Shown: in pieces, positions 33,819-41,713 of the stretch
Position numbering within the stretch: position 1 is the first letter of the stretch
Layout: each line of letters starts with the position of its first letter
Assembly: GCF_021228125.1 (NCBI RefSeq)
Contig: NZ_JAJQQS010000017.1
Location: 1 to 64,000 of the forward strand
DNA length: 64,000 bases
Direction: 5' to 3'
DNA from: Streptomyces albireticuli
GTDB taxonomy: Bacteria; Actinomycetota; Actinomycetes; Streptomycetales; Streptomycetaceae
Translations under genes and position numbers: made by a program
The notes under the pieces: model-generated
Database searches by the model: none
Told to the model about the DNA's origin: nothing
Seen by the model: only the letters and a program-made list of their open reading frames with translations

Positions 33819-34087
33819 CCGTTCTTCTTGGCCCACGCGCGGATCTTCGCGGTGTCGGGGCTGCCACCCGTGGCGCCGGCGCGCACCTTGCTCCGGCCGG
33901 CCGCGGCGCGGCCACCCGTGCGACGGCCGCTCTTGGTGTACGGCTCCAGCAGGCCGCGCAGCTTGTCGGCGTTGGCCGTCGTGAGGTCGATCTCGTAGGT
34001 CTTGCCGTCGAGCGCGAACGTCACGGTCTCGTCCGCCTCGCCACCGTCGAGGTCATCGACAAGAAGGACCTGAACCTTCTGTGCCAC
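33749..34087 (-). CDS. lsr2: nucleoid-associated protein Lsr2
   Basis: A 112-residue H-NS-like protein that bridges DNA and silences AT-rich and horizontally acquired genes, including secondary-metabolite clusters in Streptomyces. The N-terminal dimerisation domain (about 1-60) has MAQKVQVLLVDDLDGGEADETV and FALDGKTYEIDLT; the C-terminal DNA-binding domain has IRAWAKKNGYNVNDRGRVPADI, with RGR inserting into the minor groove. GTG start after AAAGGA. The AT-richer upstream region (34088-34160) fits an autoregulated promoter. Confidence 0.97.
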   Translation of the reverse strand: MAQKVQVLLVDDLDGGEADETVTFALDGKTYEIDLTTANADKLRGLLEPYTKSGRRTGGRAAAGRSKVRAGATGGSPDTAKIRAWAKKNGYNVNDRGRVPADIREAYEKANG

Positions 34088-34259
34088 GGGGAATCCTTTC
34101 AGTGGAAAATGGGATTACGGAGGAATAGCAAACCGCCTTTGCCGGAAAAACACAAACCCCCCGGGAAGGTTCAGCCCGCCTTCCGCGTGGGAACCATCCC
34201 TTCCGGAGGCATGTGATAGGGGCGCGATTCGGACATAGGGACCGCGATAGGGGTCGCGA

Positions 34260-34778
34260 TCACAGATGCAGAAGCATCCGGCTGTTGCCAAGGGTGTTCG
34301 GCTTCACCCGTTCGAGACCCAGGAACTCGGCAACGCCCTCGTCATAGGAACGCAGCAGCTCGCTGTAGACATCACCGTCCACCGGCGTCTCACCGATCTC
34401 CACGAAGCCGTGCTTCGCGAAGAAGTCCACTTCGAAGGTGAGGCAGAAAATGCGCCGGACACCCAGCCAGCGCGCGGTCTGGAGCAGCTTGTCCAGTACC
34501 GAGTGACCGACGCCCGTCCCCCGGGCGGCCGGGTCGACGGCGAGAGTGCGTACCTCCGCGAGGTCTTCCCACATCACATGGAGTGCGCCGCAGGCGATGA
34601 CGGTGCCGTCCGCGTCCCGCTCCGCCACCCAGAACTCCTGGATGTCCTCGTAAAGCGTGACGGTGGCTTTGTCGAGGAGGATGCGCTCGCGAACGTACGT
34701 GTTGAGGATGCGGCGGAGCGCGGGAACATCGCTGGTCCGAGCGCGGCGGACGGTGACGACATTAGATAGTGCGGGCAT
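34260..34778 (-). CDS. amino-acid N-acetyltransferase (ArgA-like, GNAT only)
   Basis: A 172-residue GNAT enzyme matching the short actinobacterial N-acetylglutamate synthase, which acetylates glutamate from acetyl-CoA in the first step of arginine synthesis. The acetyl-CoA loop is RTLAVDPAARGTGVGHSVLDKLL (core RGTGVGHSVL), and the conserved IFCLTFEVDFFAKHGF and VKPNTLGNSRMLL are typical of this family. The kinase-like domain of classical ArgA is absent, as in mycobacterial homologues. A BlaI-type repressor gene lies 9 bp upstream on the same strand. Confidence 0.88.
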   Translation of the reverse strand: MPALSNVVTVRRARTSDVPALRRILNTYVRERILLDKATVTLYEDIQEFWVAERDADGTVIACGALHVMWEDLAEVRTLAVDPAARGTGVGHSVLDKLLQTARWLGVRRIFCLTFEVDFFAKHGFVEIGETPVDGDVYSELLRSYDEGVAEFLGLERVKPNTLGNSRMLLHL

Positions 34779-34787
34779 GGCGGGACG

Positions 34788-35183
34788 CTATCGTCCCGGA
34801 GGGCCCCCCGGCTCGCCGGGCCCGTCGAGTTGCACCACCCGGATCGCGTCGCGCAGGGCTTCGCGTTGTTCGGCCGACATCATCCCGAAGAAGGCCACGA
34901 GAGCGGCCGCGGGGTTGTCGCTGAGGGACCACGCTTCGTTCATCAGTGCGGCCGAGTAGGCGGCCCGGTTGGAGACCGCCTCATATCGATAGGCGCGGCC
35001 TTCCGCTTCCCGGCGCAGCCAGCCCTTCTGATACAGGTTGTCCATTACGGTCATCACGGTCGTGTACGCGATGGACCGTTCCTGTTGAAGGTCTTCCAGC
35101 ACTTCTCGAACAGTGACCGGCCGGTTCCAGTCCCACACGCGCGTCATGACGGCGTCTTCCAGATCACCCAGGCGTCGAACCAC
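34788..35183 (-). CDS. BlaI/MecI/CopY-family repressor
   Basis: A 131-residue winged-helix protein: LGDLEDAVMTRVWDWNRPVTVREVLEDLQQERSIAYTTVMTVMDNLYQKGWL (motif RSIAYTTVMTVMDNLYQKG) is the BlaI recognition unit, and the C-terminal helices serve dimerisation. Relatives repress beta-lactamase, copper or respiratory genes and are released by proteolysis or metal. No BlaR1 sensor is adjacent. GTG start; TATTAT lies 6 bp upstream on the minus strand, suggesting a leaderless message. Confidence 0.88.
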   Translation of the reverse strand: MVRRLGDLEDAVMTRVWDWNRPVTVREVLEDLQQERSIAYTTVMTVMDNLYQKGWLRREAEGRAYRYEAVSNRAAYSAALMNEAWSLSDNPAAALVAFFGMMSAEQREALRDAIRVVQLDGPGEPGGPPGR

Positions 35184-35243
35184 ACGCGAATAATAGTGGG
35201 AGATGTCTAGAATGCCGGTTTATCGGGGCGGCATAGTGGCAGC

Positions 35244-35290
35244 AAAAAAGGGCGCACGGCCGAGAATTGCGCTCTCGGTCCGTACGCCCT
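35244..35290 (-). terminator. intrinsic terminator with U-tract
   Basis: An imperfect long hairpin (AGGGCG..ACGG..CGAGA against its complement, 35250-35290) is followed on the minus strand by six T residues (35249-35244). It ends the small membrane-protein gene, 46 bp past its stop, and is the only classic U-tailed terminator I found in the window. Confidence 0.8.
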
Positions 35291-35335
35291 GGGGACGTAC
35301 CGCGCCCTCATGGCCGCGCGCGTCCCGGCGACACC

Positions 35336-35515
35336 TCAGGCTTCGCCAGCCTTGGCGGGCTGTCCGGCACTCTCGGCGCGGGCGAGGGCGGCGTCGACGA
35401 AGGCGTCTTCCTTGCCCTTGTTCGCGCCACCCTGACTCTTGACGATCGTCACGACCAGGGCGGTGAATGCGACCGCCATCACCACGGGCGGCACCAGTGC
35501 GGCGACATAATCCAT
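35336..35515 (-). CDS. small single-pass membrane protein
   Basis: A 59-residue protein. Residues about 4-26 form one hydrophobic helix (VAALVPPVVMAVAFTALVV), followed by a hydrophilic Lys/Glu/Ala tail with EDAFVDAALARAESA. The reading frame is bounded by a good ribosome site (GAAGGAGCC before the ATG) and a U-tailed terminator, which together argue it is expressed. Short proteins of this kind are conserved near lsr2 in Streptomyces as I recall. No function can be assigned. Confidence 0.72.
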   Translation of the reverse strand: MDYVAALVPPVVMAVAFTALVVTIVKSQGGANKGKEDAFVDAALARAESAGQPAKAGEA

Positions 35516-35581
35516 GGCCGTCGGCTCCTTCTGGGTCGGTATTGCACGGCTTGTGAGCGACCCGTCCAGATTACGCGCGCG

Positions 35582-36298
35582 TCAGGCGGGTCTGGCCTCG
35601 GGTCCCCGCACCGCGCCGGGCGGCGTCGGCTTGCGCCGGGGCGGGAACACCTCGCCCGGAGTGGGCACGGGACGTCCCGGGGTTCCCGGCCCTTTCGGGG
35701 CCTTCGGATCCGGCTTCGGGGCCGCCGGGTCCGGCCCGGGGGCGGGTTTCGGCTTCGGGTCCGGGCCGGCGGCCCCGGGGGCGGCCGACGCGCGGCCGCC
35801 GGGCAGGGCCAGCAGCCGGCCACGACCCGCCAGGGCCCCGTCGTGGGCGCTCCCGCGGTCCGCGAGACGGATCCGTACGTCCTGCTCGGCCAGGCGCTCG
35901 CAGCGGGCCAGCAGGGCGCGGCGGCGGCCCGCCTCCTCCCGGCCCGCGGGCGCCGCGCACAGACGGCGGAGGGCGGCCAGGTCGTCCGCTCCGGGCCGGT
36001 AGCCCGCCGCGAGGGCGTCCTGGAGGCGCTCCGCGTAGCCGGTGACGGCGCCGGGCAGGGCGGCGCGGTAGCGGGCGAGGTCGGCGAGGAGGAAGGCGCG
36101 CAGCCTGCCGCCCTCGCGGGCGGCCTCGTCCACGGCCTCCGCGAGCCGGAGGCACTCGCGCACCTCTTCGTCGCGCTCGGGGCCGGGGCGGCGGGGGACG
36201 GACTCGGGGTGAAGGGCGATGGCGAGGGCTCGGCGCAGCACGCGCAGTTCGTCCGCGCTGAACGCCATGCCGCCGCGGGATCCATAGGGCGTAGGCAT
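35582..36298 (-). CDS. conserved hypothetical Streptomyces protein with Pro-rich tail
   Basis: A 238-residue protein without a recognised family. The N-terminal two thirds are helical and Leu/Ala/Arg-rich (SADELRVLRRALAIALHPES; GYAERLQDALAAGYRPGADDL), suggesting a helical bundle. The last 75 residues are Pro/Ala/Lys low complexity. No membrane helix or signal peptide. A second Met ten residues in (MAFSADELRV) is a reasonable alternative start because conservation should begin there. Confidence 0.6.
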   Translation of the reverse strand: MPTPYGSRGGMAFSADELRVLRRALAIALHPESVPRRPGPERDEEVRECLRLAEAVDEAAREGGRLRAFLLADLARYRAALPGAVTGYAERLQDALAAGYRPGADDLAALRRLCAAPAGREEAGRRRALLARCERLAEQDVRIRLADRGSAHDGALAGRGRLLALPGGRASAAPGAAGPDPKPKPAPGPDPAAPKPDPKAPKGPGTPGRPVPTPGEVFPPRRKPTPPGAVRGPEARPA

Positions 36299-36425
36299 GG
36301 GCTGACTTTAAGTGCTAAGCCGACAAATTTCGCTGAGCTGCCATTTCCGGGCGTGGCATCACCGGGAAAGCGGGCGGGGCGGCACCGGAAAGGGGGCATG
36401 ACCGCACCGGAAAGGGGGTGCGGTC

Positions 36426-36513
36426 GCGGCGGAGGGGCGCGCGGGCCGGCACCCGAGGAGGGCGTGGCCGCGGCGGAGGGGCGCGCGGGCCGGCACCCGA
36501 AGAGGGCGTGACC
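36426..36513. repeat. 44-bp tandem duplication
   Basis: Two copies of a 44-bp GC-rich unit (GCGGCGGAGGGGCGCGCGGG...) at 36426-36469 and 36470-36513 differ at about three positions. Just upstream a shorter CACCGGAAAGGGGG motif also occurs twice (about 36382 and 36404). Confidence 0.8.
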
Positions 36514-36542
36514 GCGGTGGCAAGGGGCGCGTGGGCGGCCGG

Positions 36543-37214
36543 TCAGCGCTGTTTGCGGCGGACCCCCAGGGCGATGGCGCCCGCCGAGAGGGCGGTGCCG
36601 GAGGTGGTGGCGAGCAGCAGGGTCCCGTTGGTGTCGGGTTCGACGGGGGCCAGGGGAGCACGGTCCACGACCTCCACGCGGATCGGCGCGGTGTCGTTGT
36701 CCGGGTCCGGGTCGGGGGCGTCCGAGCCGTCGTGGTCGAGGACGCGCACCCGGCCCTCGGCGCCTTCGACCTTCTTGTCGATGCGGACCCGGAAGCGGAG
36801 CGTCTCGCGGTCGCCGGCCGGGAAGTCGTCAGCAATCACGCAGCGGTAGCGGACGGGGCCGGGCGAGGGCGTCGCGACGCAGGGCTGTCTGCCGTCGGCG
36901 CCCGGCGGGGGCGTCGCGATGACCGTGGTGCCCTCGGGGGCCGTCACCTCGTACGCGCCCGCGCCGTGGCCGCCGTGCCGACCGGCCGGGCCGGGGCCGC
37001 CGTTCCTGACGCCCAGCTCGACCTCGACGGTCTGGCCCACCCGGCCCACGACGGGCTGGGCGACGGCCTGGTAATCGGCGCGCGGCGGCGCGCCGGCCCA
37101 TGCCGGGGCGGCGGCCAGGACCAGCCCGGCCGCTCCCGACGCGGCGATGGAGACCGCCGACCGCACCGTCCGTCTTCTGCCCATGAACCCCACGCCCATC
37201 ATGTACACGATCAT
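36543..37214 (-). CDS. secreted protein with C-terminal membrane anchor
   Basis: A 223-residue exported protein of unknown function. A basic start with a hydrophobic stretch ends near APAWAGAPP (signal peptide), the mature part has DUF11-like features (VGRVGQTVEVELGVRNGGPGP and DPDNDTAPIRVEV), and a hydrophobic C-terminus followed by VRRKQR makes an LAxTG-less membrane anchor. It resembles the conserved-repeat domain of surface proteins. Three in-frame Met codons lie within the first eleven residues; the third (MGRRRTV) may be the true start. Confidence 0.65.
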   Translation of the reverse strand: MIVYMMGVGFMGRRRTVRSAVSIAASGAAGLVLAAAPAWAGAPPRADYQAVAQPVVGRVGQTVEVELGVRNGGPGPAGRHGGHGAGAYEVTAPEGTTVIATPPPGADGRQPCVATPSPGPVRYRCVIADDFPAGDRETLRFRVRIDKKVEGAEGRVRVLDHDGSDAPDPDPDNDTAPIRVEVVDRAPLAPVEPDTNGTLLLATTSGTALSAGAIALGVRRKQR

Positions 37215-37260
37215 GCTCCGCAGCTGACAGGACAGTGGGAGCGGGGGGTTGGTTGCGTCC

Positions 37261-37283
37261 GGGCCCGGCGAATTCCCGGGCCC
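37261..37283 (-). terminator. terminator of the cofactor operon
   Basis: GGGCCCGG (37261-37268) and CCGGGCCC (37276-37283) form a hairpin 40 bp beyond the coaX stop. Confidence 0.5.
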
Positions 37284-37323
37284 CCGGGCGAGCGGTGTGC
37301 CGGCCGGGGCCCGCCGGGACCCG

Positions 37324-38121
37324 TCAGGACCGGGCGACGTTGCGCTCGTAGACCAGGCGCAGGCCGATGAGCGTGAGCCACGGCTCGTGTTCGTCGATCA
37401 CCGATGCCTCGCCGAGGACCAGCGGCGACAGCCCGCCGGTGGCGATGACCGTGACGTCGTCGGGGTCGTCGGCGAGCTCGCGCGCCATGCGGTTGACGAC
37501 GCCGTCGACCTGGCCCGCGAAGCCGTAGAGGATGCCGGACTGCATGGCCTCGACGGTGTTCTTGCCGATGACGCTGCGCGGGCGGGCCAGCTCGATCTTG
37601 CGGAGCTGGGCGCCCTTGACGCCCAGTGCCTCCACGGAGATCTCGATGCCCGGGGCGATCACCCCGCCCGCGTACTCGCCACGGGCGCTGACGGCGTCGA
37701 AGGTCGTGGCCGTGCCGAAGTCGACGACGACGCACGGGCCGCCGTAGAGCTCGACGGCCGCGACGGCGTTGACGATGCGGTCGGCGCCGACCTCCTTGGG
37801 GTTGTCCATGAGGATCGGCACGCCGGTCTTGACGCCCGGCTCGACCAGGACCGCGGGGACGTCGCCGTAGTAGCGGCGGGTGACCTCGCGGAGCTCGTGC
37901 AGGACGGAGGGGACCGTGGAGCAGATGGCGATGCCGTCGATGCCGTCACCCAGCTCCTCGCCGAGCAGCGGATGCATGCCCATCAGGCCCTGGAGCAGGA
38001 CGGCCAGCTCGTCGGCGGTGCGGCGGGCGTCGGTGGACACCCGCCAGTGCTCGACGATGTCCTCGCCGTCGAACAGGCCGAGGACGGTGTGGGTGTTGCC
38101 GACATCGATGGTGAGCAGCAT
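37324..38121 (-). CDS. coaX: type III pantothenate kinase
   Basis: A 265-residue enzyme that phosphorylates pantothenate in the first step of CoA synthesis. Family motifs: DVGNTHTVLGLFDG (phosphate loop, residues about 6-19), GADRIVNAVAA, VVDFGTATTFDAV and VIATGGLSP. Type III kinases are not feedback-inhibited by CoA and need a monovalent cation. Its start codon shares one base with the stop of nadC (TGATG), so it is translationally coupled as the last gene of the operon with panC, which makes its substrate. Confidence 0.96.
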   Translation of the reverse strand: MLLTIDVGNTHTVLGLFDGEDIVEHWRVSTDARRTADELAVLLQGLMGMHPLLGEELGDGIDGIAICSTVPSVLHELREVTRRYYGDVPAVLVEPGVKTGVPILMDNPKEVGADRIVNAVAAVELYGGPCVVVDFGTATTFDAVSARGEYAGGVIAPGIEISVEALGVKGAQLRKIELARPRSVIGKNTVEAMQSGILYGFAGQVDGVVNRMARELADDPDDVTVIATGGLSPLVLGEASVIDEHEPWLTLIGLRLVYERNVARS

Positions 38122-39140
38122 CAGGCCCCCTCCTCCCGGAGGTCCAGGCCGATGTCGAGGATCGGGGAGGAGTGGGTGAGCGCGCCGACCGCGAGGTAGT
38201 CGACGCCGGCCTCGGCGTAGGCGCGGGCGTTGACCAGGGTCAGGCGGCCGGAGGACTCCAGCATCGCGCGGCCCGCGACGAGCTCGACGGCCTCGCGGGT
38301 CTGCTCGGGGGTGAAGTTGTCGAGCAGGATCAGGTCGGCGCCCTCGGCGAGCACCGGCGGGATCTGGTCGAGCCGGTCCACCTCGACCTCGACGGGGACG
38401 TCCGGGAACCGGGCGCGGACGGCCCGGAACGCCTCGGCGACCCCGCCCGCGGCGACGACGTGGTTGTCCTTGATGAGCGCGGCGTCCGACAGGGACATCC
38501 GGTGGTTGACGCCGCCGCCGCAGCGCACGGCGTACTTCTCCAGGGCGCGCAGGCCGACCGTGGTCTTGCGGGTGTCGCGGACGGCGGCCTTGGTGCCCTT
38601 GAGGATGTCGCTCCACTCACGGGTGGCGGTGGCGATGCCGGAGAGGTGGCAGAGGATGTTGAGGGCGCTGCGCTCGGCCGTGAGCAGGTCACGGGTGAGG
38701 GTCCGCACGGACAGCAGCTTCTGGCCGGCCGTCACACGGTCGCCGTCCTCGACGTGCCGCTCAACCTCGAACTCGTCGGTACAGACGACGGAGAGGATCG
38801 CCTCGGCGATGCGCAGTCCGGCGACGGTGCCGTCCTCGCGGGCGGTGAAGTCGGCGGTGGCGACGGCGTCCCCGGGGATGGTGGCGACGGTGGTGACGTC
38901 CTCGCCGCCGTCGAGGTCCTCCTCGATCGCGAGGTGGGCGAGATCCTCGATCTGGAGGGGGTTCAGGCCCGCCTCGGTGAGGAGCGCGGCGAGGGCGGGG
39001 TCGAGCCCGCACTCCGTCTCGCCCTCCATGAAGATCTCGCCGCAGCCGCAGCCGTCACCGCAGCCACCGGCGGTGGCCACGACGGGTTCTTCTCCGGGCA
39101 GGGCGATCCGGTGCAGGGCGAGGTCTTCGGGGGTGCTCAC
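38121..39140 (-). CDS. nadC: nicotinate-nucleotide pyrophosphorylase (quinolinate PRTase), own internal start
   Basis: A 339-residue enzyme converting quinolinate and PRPP to nicotinate mononucleotide. Motifs include DVTTVATIP, RKTTVGLRALEKYAV, CGGGVNHRMSLSDAALIKDNH and LILLDNFTPE. A Cys-rich lead GGCGDGCGCG of about 60 residues precedes the core, as in other streptomycetes. The GTG at 39140 has an AAGGAG ribosome site 6 bp upstream, strong evidence that NadC is made as a separate protein even though it lies in frame with nadB. The stop shares a base with the coaX start. Confidence 0.93.
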   Translation of the reverse strand: MSTPEDLALHRIALPGEEPVVATAGGCGDGCGCGEIFMEGETECGLDPALAALLTEAGLNPLQIEDLAHLAIEEDLDGGEDVTTVATIPGDAVATADFTAREDGTVAGLRIAEAILSVVCTDEFEVERHVEDGDRVTAGQKLLSVRTLTRDLLTAERSALNILCHLSGIATATREWSDILKGTKAAVRDTRKTTVGLRALEKYAVRCGGGVNHRMSLSDAALIKDNHVVAAGGVAEAFRAVRARFPDVPVEVEVDRLDQIPPVLAEGADLILLDNFTPEQTREAVELVAGRAMLESSGRLTLVNARAYAEAGVDYLAVGALTHSSPILDIGLDLREEGA

Positions 39141-40850
39141 GCTGGTCTCCTTGGGGGCGGAGGGGATGACGGGCGGGAATGCGGCCGAGTCCGTGCGGGA
39201 GACGGCGAGCGTGCGGTCCGGGCGGAGGGTCACCCGGAGGTGGTGGCGCCAGGCGGTGTCGTCGCGCTCTGGGCGGTCCTCGCGCCAGTGGCAGCCGCGG
39301 GTCTCCTCGCGGCGCAGGGCGGCGGCGACCAGGACACGGGCGACGAGGAGGAGGTTGGTGGCCTCCCAGCTCTCGGTGCCGGGCGCTTCCAGGGTGCTCG
39401 CCCGCTCGGTGTCGATGCGGTCCAGCTCGGCGGCGGCGCGGCGGAGGCTCGCGGCCGAGCGCAGGACGCCGGCACCGGCCGTCATGGCGCGCTGGATCTC
39501 CAGGCGCGCCTTGGGCGGTACGAGGAATCCGGCCGTCTCCCACGGGGCGGGGGTGCCGGGCAGCTCGTCCTCGGCGGGCACGGGCGGGCGACCGGGCGCG
39601 TGCCGGAGGGAGGCGATGTCCGCCGCGATGCGCTCGGCGAAGACCAGGCCCTCCAGCAGGGAGTTCGAGGCGAGCCGGTTCGCGCCGTGGACGCCGGTGC
39701 AGGCGACCTCGCCGCAGGCGTAGAGGCCCTCGATGGTGGTGCGGCCGCGCAGGTCCGTGCGGACGCCGCCGGAGGCGTAGTGGGCGGCGGGCGCGACGGG
39801 GACAGGCTCCGTCACGGGGTCGATGCCGTGGGCGCGGCAGGCGGCGAGGATGGTGGGGAAGCGGCTCGCCCACATCTCGGCGCCGAAGTGCCGGCCGTCG
39901 AGGTACATGTGCTCGGTGCCGGTCTCCCGCATCCGCCGCATGATGCCCTTGGCGACGATGTCGCGGGGGGCGAGCTCGGCGAGCTCGTGGGCGCCGACCA
40001 TGAAGCGGTGGCCGTCGGCGTCGACGAGGTGGGCGCCCTCGCCGCGGACCGCCTCGGAGACCAGGGGCTGCTGGCCCTCGGCGTCGGGGCCGAGCCACAG
40101 GACGGTGGGGTGGAACTGGACGAACTCCAGGTCGGAGACCTCCGCCCCGGCGCGCAGGGCGAGGGCGACGCCGTCGCCGGTGGAGACGGCGGGGTTGGTG
40201 GTCGCGGAGAAGACCTGGCCCATGCCGCCGGTGGCCAGGACGACGGCCTCGGCGTGGACGGCGCCGACGCCGTCGACCTTGCCCTCGCCCATGACGTGCA
40301 GGGTGACGCCGGCGGCGCGGCCCTCGTCGTCCTTGAGGAGGTCGAGGACGAGGGCGTGCTCGATGGTCTCGATGCTGGCGGCGCGGACGGCCTCCACGAG
40401 GGCGCGGGAGATCTCGGCGCCGGTGGCGTCGCCGCCGGCGTGGGCGATCCGGCGGCGGTGGTGACCGCCCTCGCGGGTCAGCAGGATCTCGCCGCTGTCG
40501 GCGTCGGTGTCGAAGTGCGCGCCGGTGGCGATGAGCCGGCGCACGGCGTCGGGGCCCTCGGTGACCAGGGTGCGGACGGCCTCCTCGGAGCAGAGGCCGG
40601 CGCCGGCGACGAGGGTGTCGTCGAGGTGCTGCTCGGGGGTGTCGCCCTCGCCGAGCGCCGCCGCTATGCCGCCCTGGGCCCAGCGGGTGGAGCCGTCGTC
40701 CAGACGGGCCTTGGTGACGACGGTGACCTTACGGCCGGCGGCGGCGCAGCGCAGCGCGACGGTCAGGCCGGCGACGCCGGAGCCGATGACGACGACGTCG
40801 GCCCGGGTCGCCCAGCCGGGGTGCGGCGCGTGCAGGCGTATCCCGGTCAT
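38121..40850 (-). CDS. nadB: L-aspartate oxidase reading in frame into quinolinate phosphoribosyltransferase
   Basis: One uninterrupted frame of 909 residues. The first 570 or so are L-aspartate oxidase, which makes iminoaspartate for quinolinate: FAD loop VVVIGSGVAGLTVAL (about 17-31), STRWAQGGIAAAL, VQFHPTVLW, and HGANRLASNSLLEGL. Its usual C-terminus VTLRPDRTLAVSRTDSAAFPP is reached, but no stop follows; the frame passes through PVIPSAPKETS straight into the NadC start. Either a true NadB-NadC fusion is made, or a base is miscalled or changed in the 40 bp before nadC. ATG overlaps the panC stop (ATGA). NadA, the partner of NadB, is not in the window. Confidence 0.85.
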   Translation of the reverse strand: MTGIRLHAPHPGWATRADVVVIGSGVAGLTVALRCAAAGRKVTVVTKARLDDGSTRWAQGGIAAALGEGDTPEQHLDDTLVAGAGLCSEEAVRTLVTEGPDAVRRLIATGAHFDTDADSGEILLTREGGHHRRRIAHAGGDATGAEISRALVEAVRAASIETIEHALVLDLLKDDEGRAAGVTLHVMGEGKVDGVGAVHAEAVVLATGGMGQVFSATTNPAVSTGDGVALALRAGAEVSDLEFVQFHPTVLWLGPDAEGQQPLVSEAVRGEGAHLVDADGHRFMVGAHELAELAPRDIVAKGIMRRMRETGTEHMYLDGRHFGAEMWASRFPTILAACRAHGIDPVTEPVPVAPAAHYASGGVRTDLRGRTTIEGLYACGEVACTGVHGANRLASNSLLEGLVFAERIAADIASLRHAPGRPPVPAEDELPGTPAPWETAGFLVPPKARLEIQRAMTAGAGVLRSAASLRRAAAELDRIDTERASTLEAPGTESWEATNLLLVARVLVAAALRREETRGCHWREDRPERDDTAWRHHLRVTLRPDRTLAVSRTDSAAFPPVIPSAPKETSVSTPEDLALHRIALPGEEPVVATAGGCGDGCGCGEIFMEGETECGLDPALAALLTEAGLNPLQIEDLAHLAIEEDLDGGEDVTTVATIPGDAVATADFTAREDGTVAGLRIAEAILSVVCTDEFEVERHVEDGDRVTAGQKLLSVRTLTRDLLTAERSALNILCHLSGIATATREWSDILKGTKAAVRDTRKTTVGLRALEKYAVRCGGGVNHRMSLSDAALIKDNHVVAAGGVAEAFRAVRARFPDVPVEVEVDRLDQIPPVLAEGADLILLDNFTPEQTREAVELVAGRAMLESSGRLTLVNARAYAEAGVDYLAVGALTHSSPILDIGLDLREEGA

Positions 40851-41713
40851 CGCGGGCCTCCGAGCGTCAGGGGGATGTTGTCGATGAGGCGGGTGGTGCC
40901 CACCCGGGCGGCGACCGCGAGGACGGCCTCGCCGGTGTGGTCGTCGGGGACCTCGGTGAAGTCGGCGGGGTCGACGAGGGCCACGTAGTCGAGGACGAGC
41001 GGGGGCTCCATCGCCGCGGCGGCGTCGAGGACCGCCCGGGCGGAGCGGCGGACGGGACCGGCGCCGAGCTCCTCCGCCGTCGCGGCCGTGAGCAGGGCGC
41101 GGGAGATCTCCAGCGCGGTGGCCCGGTCGGCCTCGGAGAGATAGCGGTTGCGGCTGGAGAGGGCGATGTTGTCGCCCTGCCGGACGGTGGGGACGCCGAC
41201 GATCTCGACCGGGAAGTTGAGGTCGCGGACCATGCGGCGGATCAGCGCGAGCTGCTGGGCGTCCTTCTGCCCGAAGAGCGCGACGTCCGGCAGGGAGAGG
41301 TGGAGGAGCTTGGCGACGACGGTGAGCACGCCGTCGAAGTGGCCGGGGCGGGAGGCGCCTTCGAAGCGCTCGCCCATGGGCCCGGCGGTGATCCGGACCT
41401 GGGGCTCGCCGCCGGGGTAGACCTCGTCGACGGACGGGGCGAAGACGGCGTCGGCGCCGGCCGCCCCGGCCAGCTCGACATCGGCTTCGAGGGTGCGCGG
41501 ATAGCGGTCGAGGTCCTCGCCGGCGCCGAACTGGAGCGGATTGACGAAGACCGTGACGACGACCTGGCCCTCGGGCCCGACCAGCCCGCGGGCGGTGCGG
41601 ATCAGGGTGGCGTGGCCCTCGTGGAGGGCGCCCATCGTCATCACGACGGCCCGCCGTCCTTCGCGCGGCAGGGCGTGGAGCTCCTCCGCGGTGCGCGGCA
41701 GCTGGGTGATCAT
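40847..41713 (-). CDS. panC: pantoate-beta-alanine ligase (pantothenate synthetase)
   Basis: A 288-residue enzyme joining pantoate and beta-alanine with ATP. Signature elements: VVMTMGALHEGHATLI (HIGH-like ATP site, about 25-40), VFVNPLQFGAGEDLDRYPR, FGQKDAQQLALIRRMVRDL, and ALSSRNRYL. Its start overlaps the stop of the DUF2520 gene and its stop overlaps the nadB start, both as ATGA. With coaX at the end of the operon it links pantothenate formation and phosphorylation. Confidence 0.97.
   Translation of the reverse strand: MITQLPRTAEELHALPREGRRAVVMTMGALHEGHATLIRTARGLVGPEGQVVVTVFVNPLQFGAGEDLDRYPRTLEADVELAGAAGADAVFAPSVDEVYPGGEPQVRITAGPMGERFEGASRPGHFDGVLTVVAKLLHLSLPDVALFGQKDAQQLALIRRMVRDLNFPVEIVGVPTVRQGDNIALSSRNRYLSEADRATALEISRALLTAATAEELGAGPVRRSARAVLDAAAAMEPPLVLDYVALVDPADFTEVPDDHTGEAVLAVAARVGTTRLIDNIPLTLGGPR

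Noticed and set aside
35203..35442. Plus-strand frame of 79 codons
   Set aside because: It lies across a U-tailed terminator and antisense to the small membrane-protein gene, and its sequence is Arg-rich shadow type.
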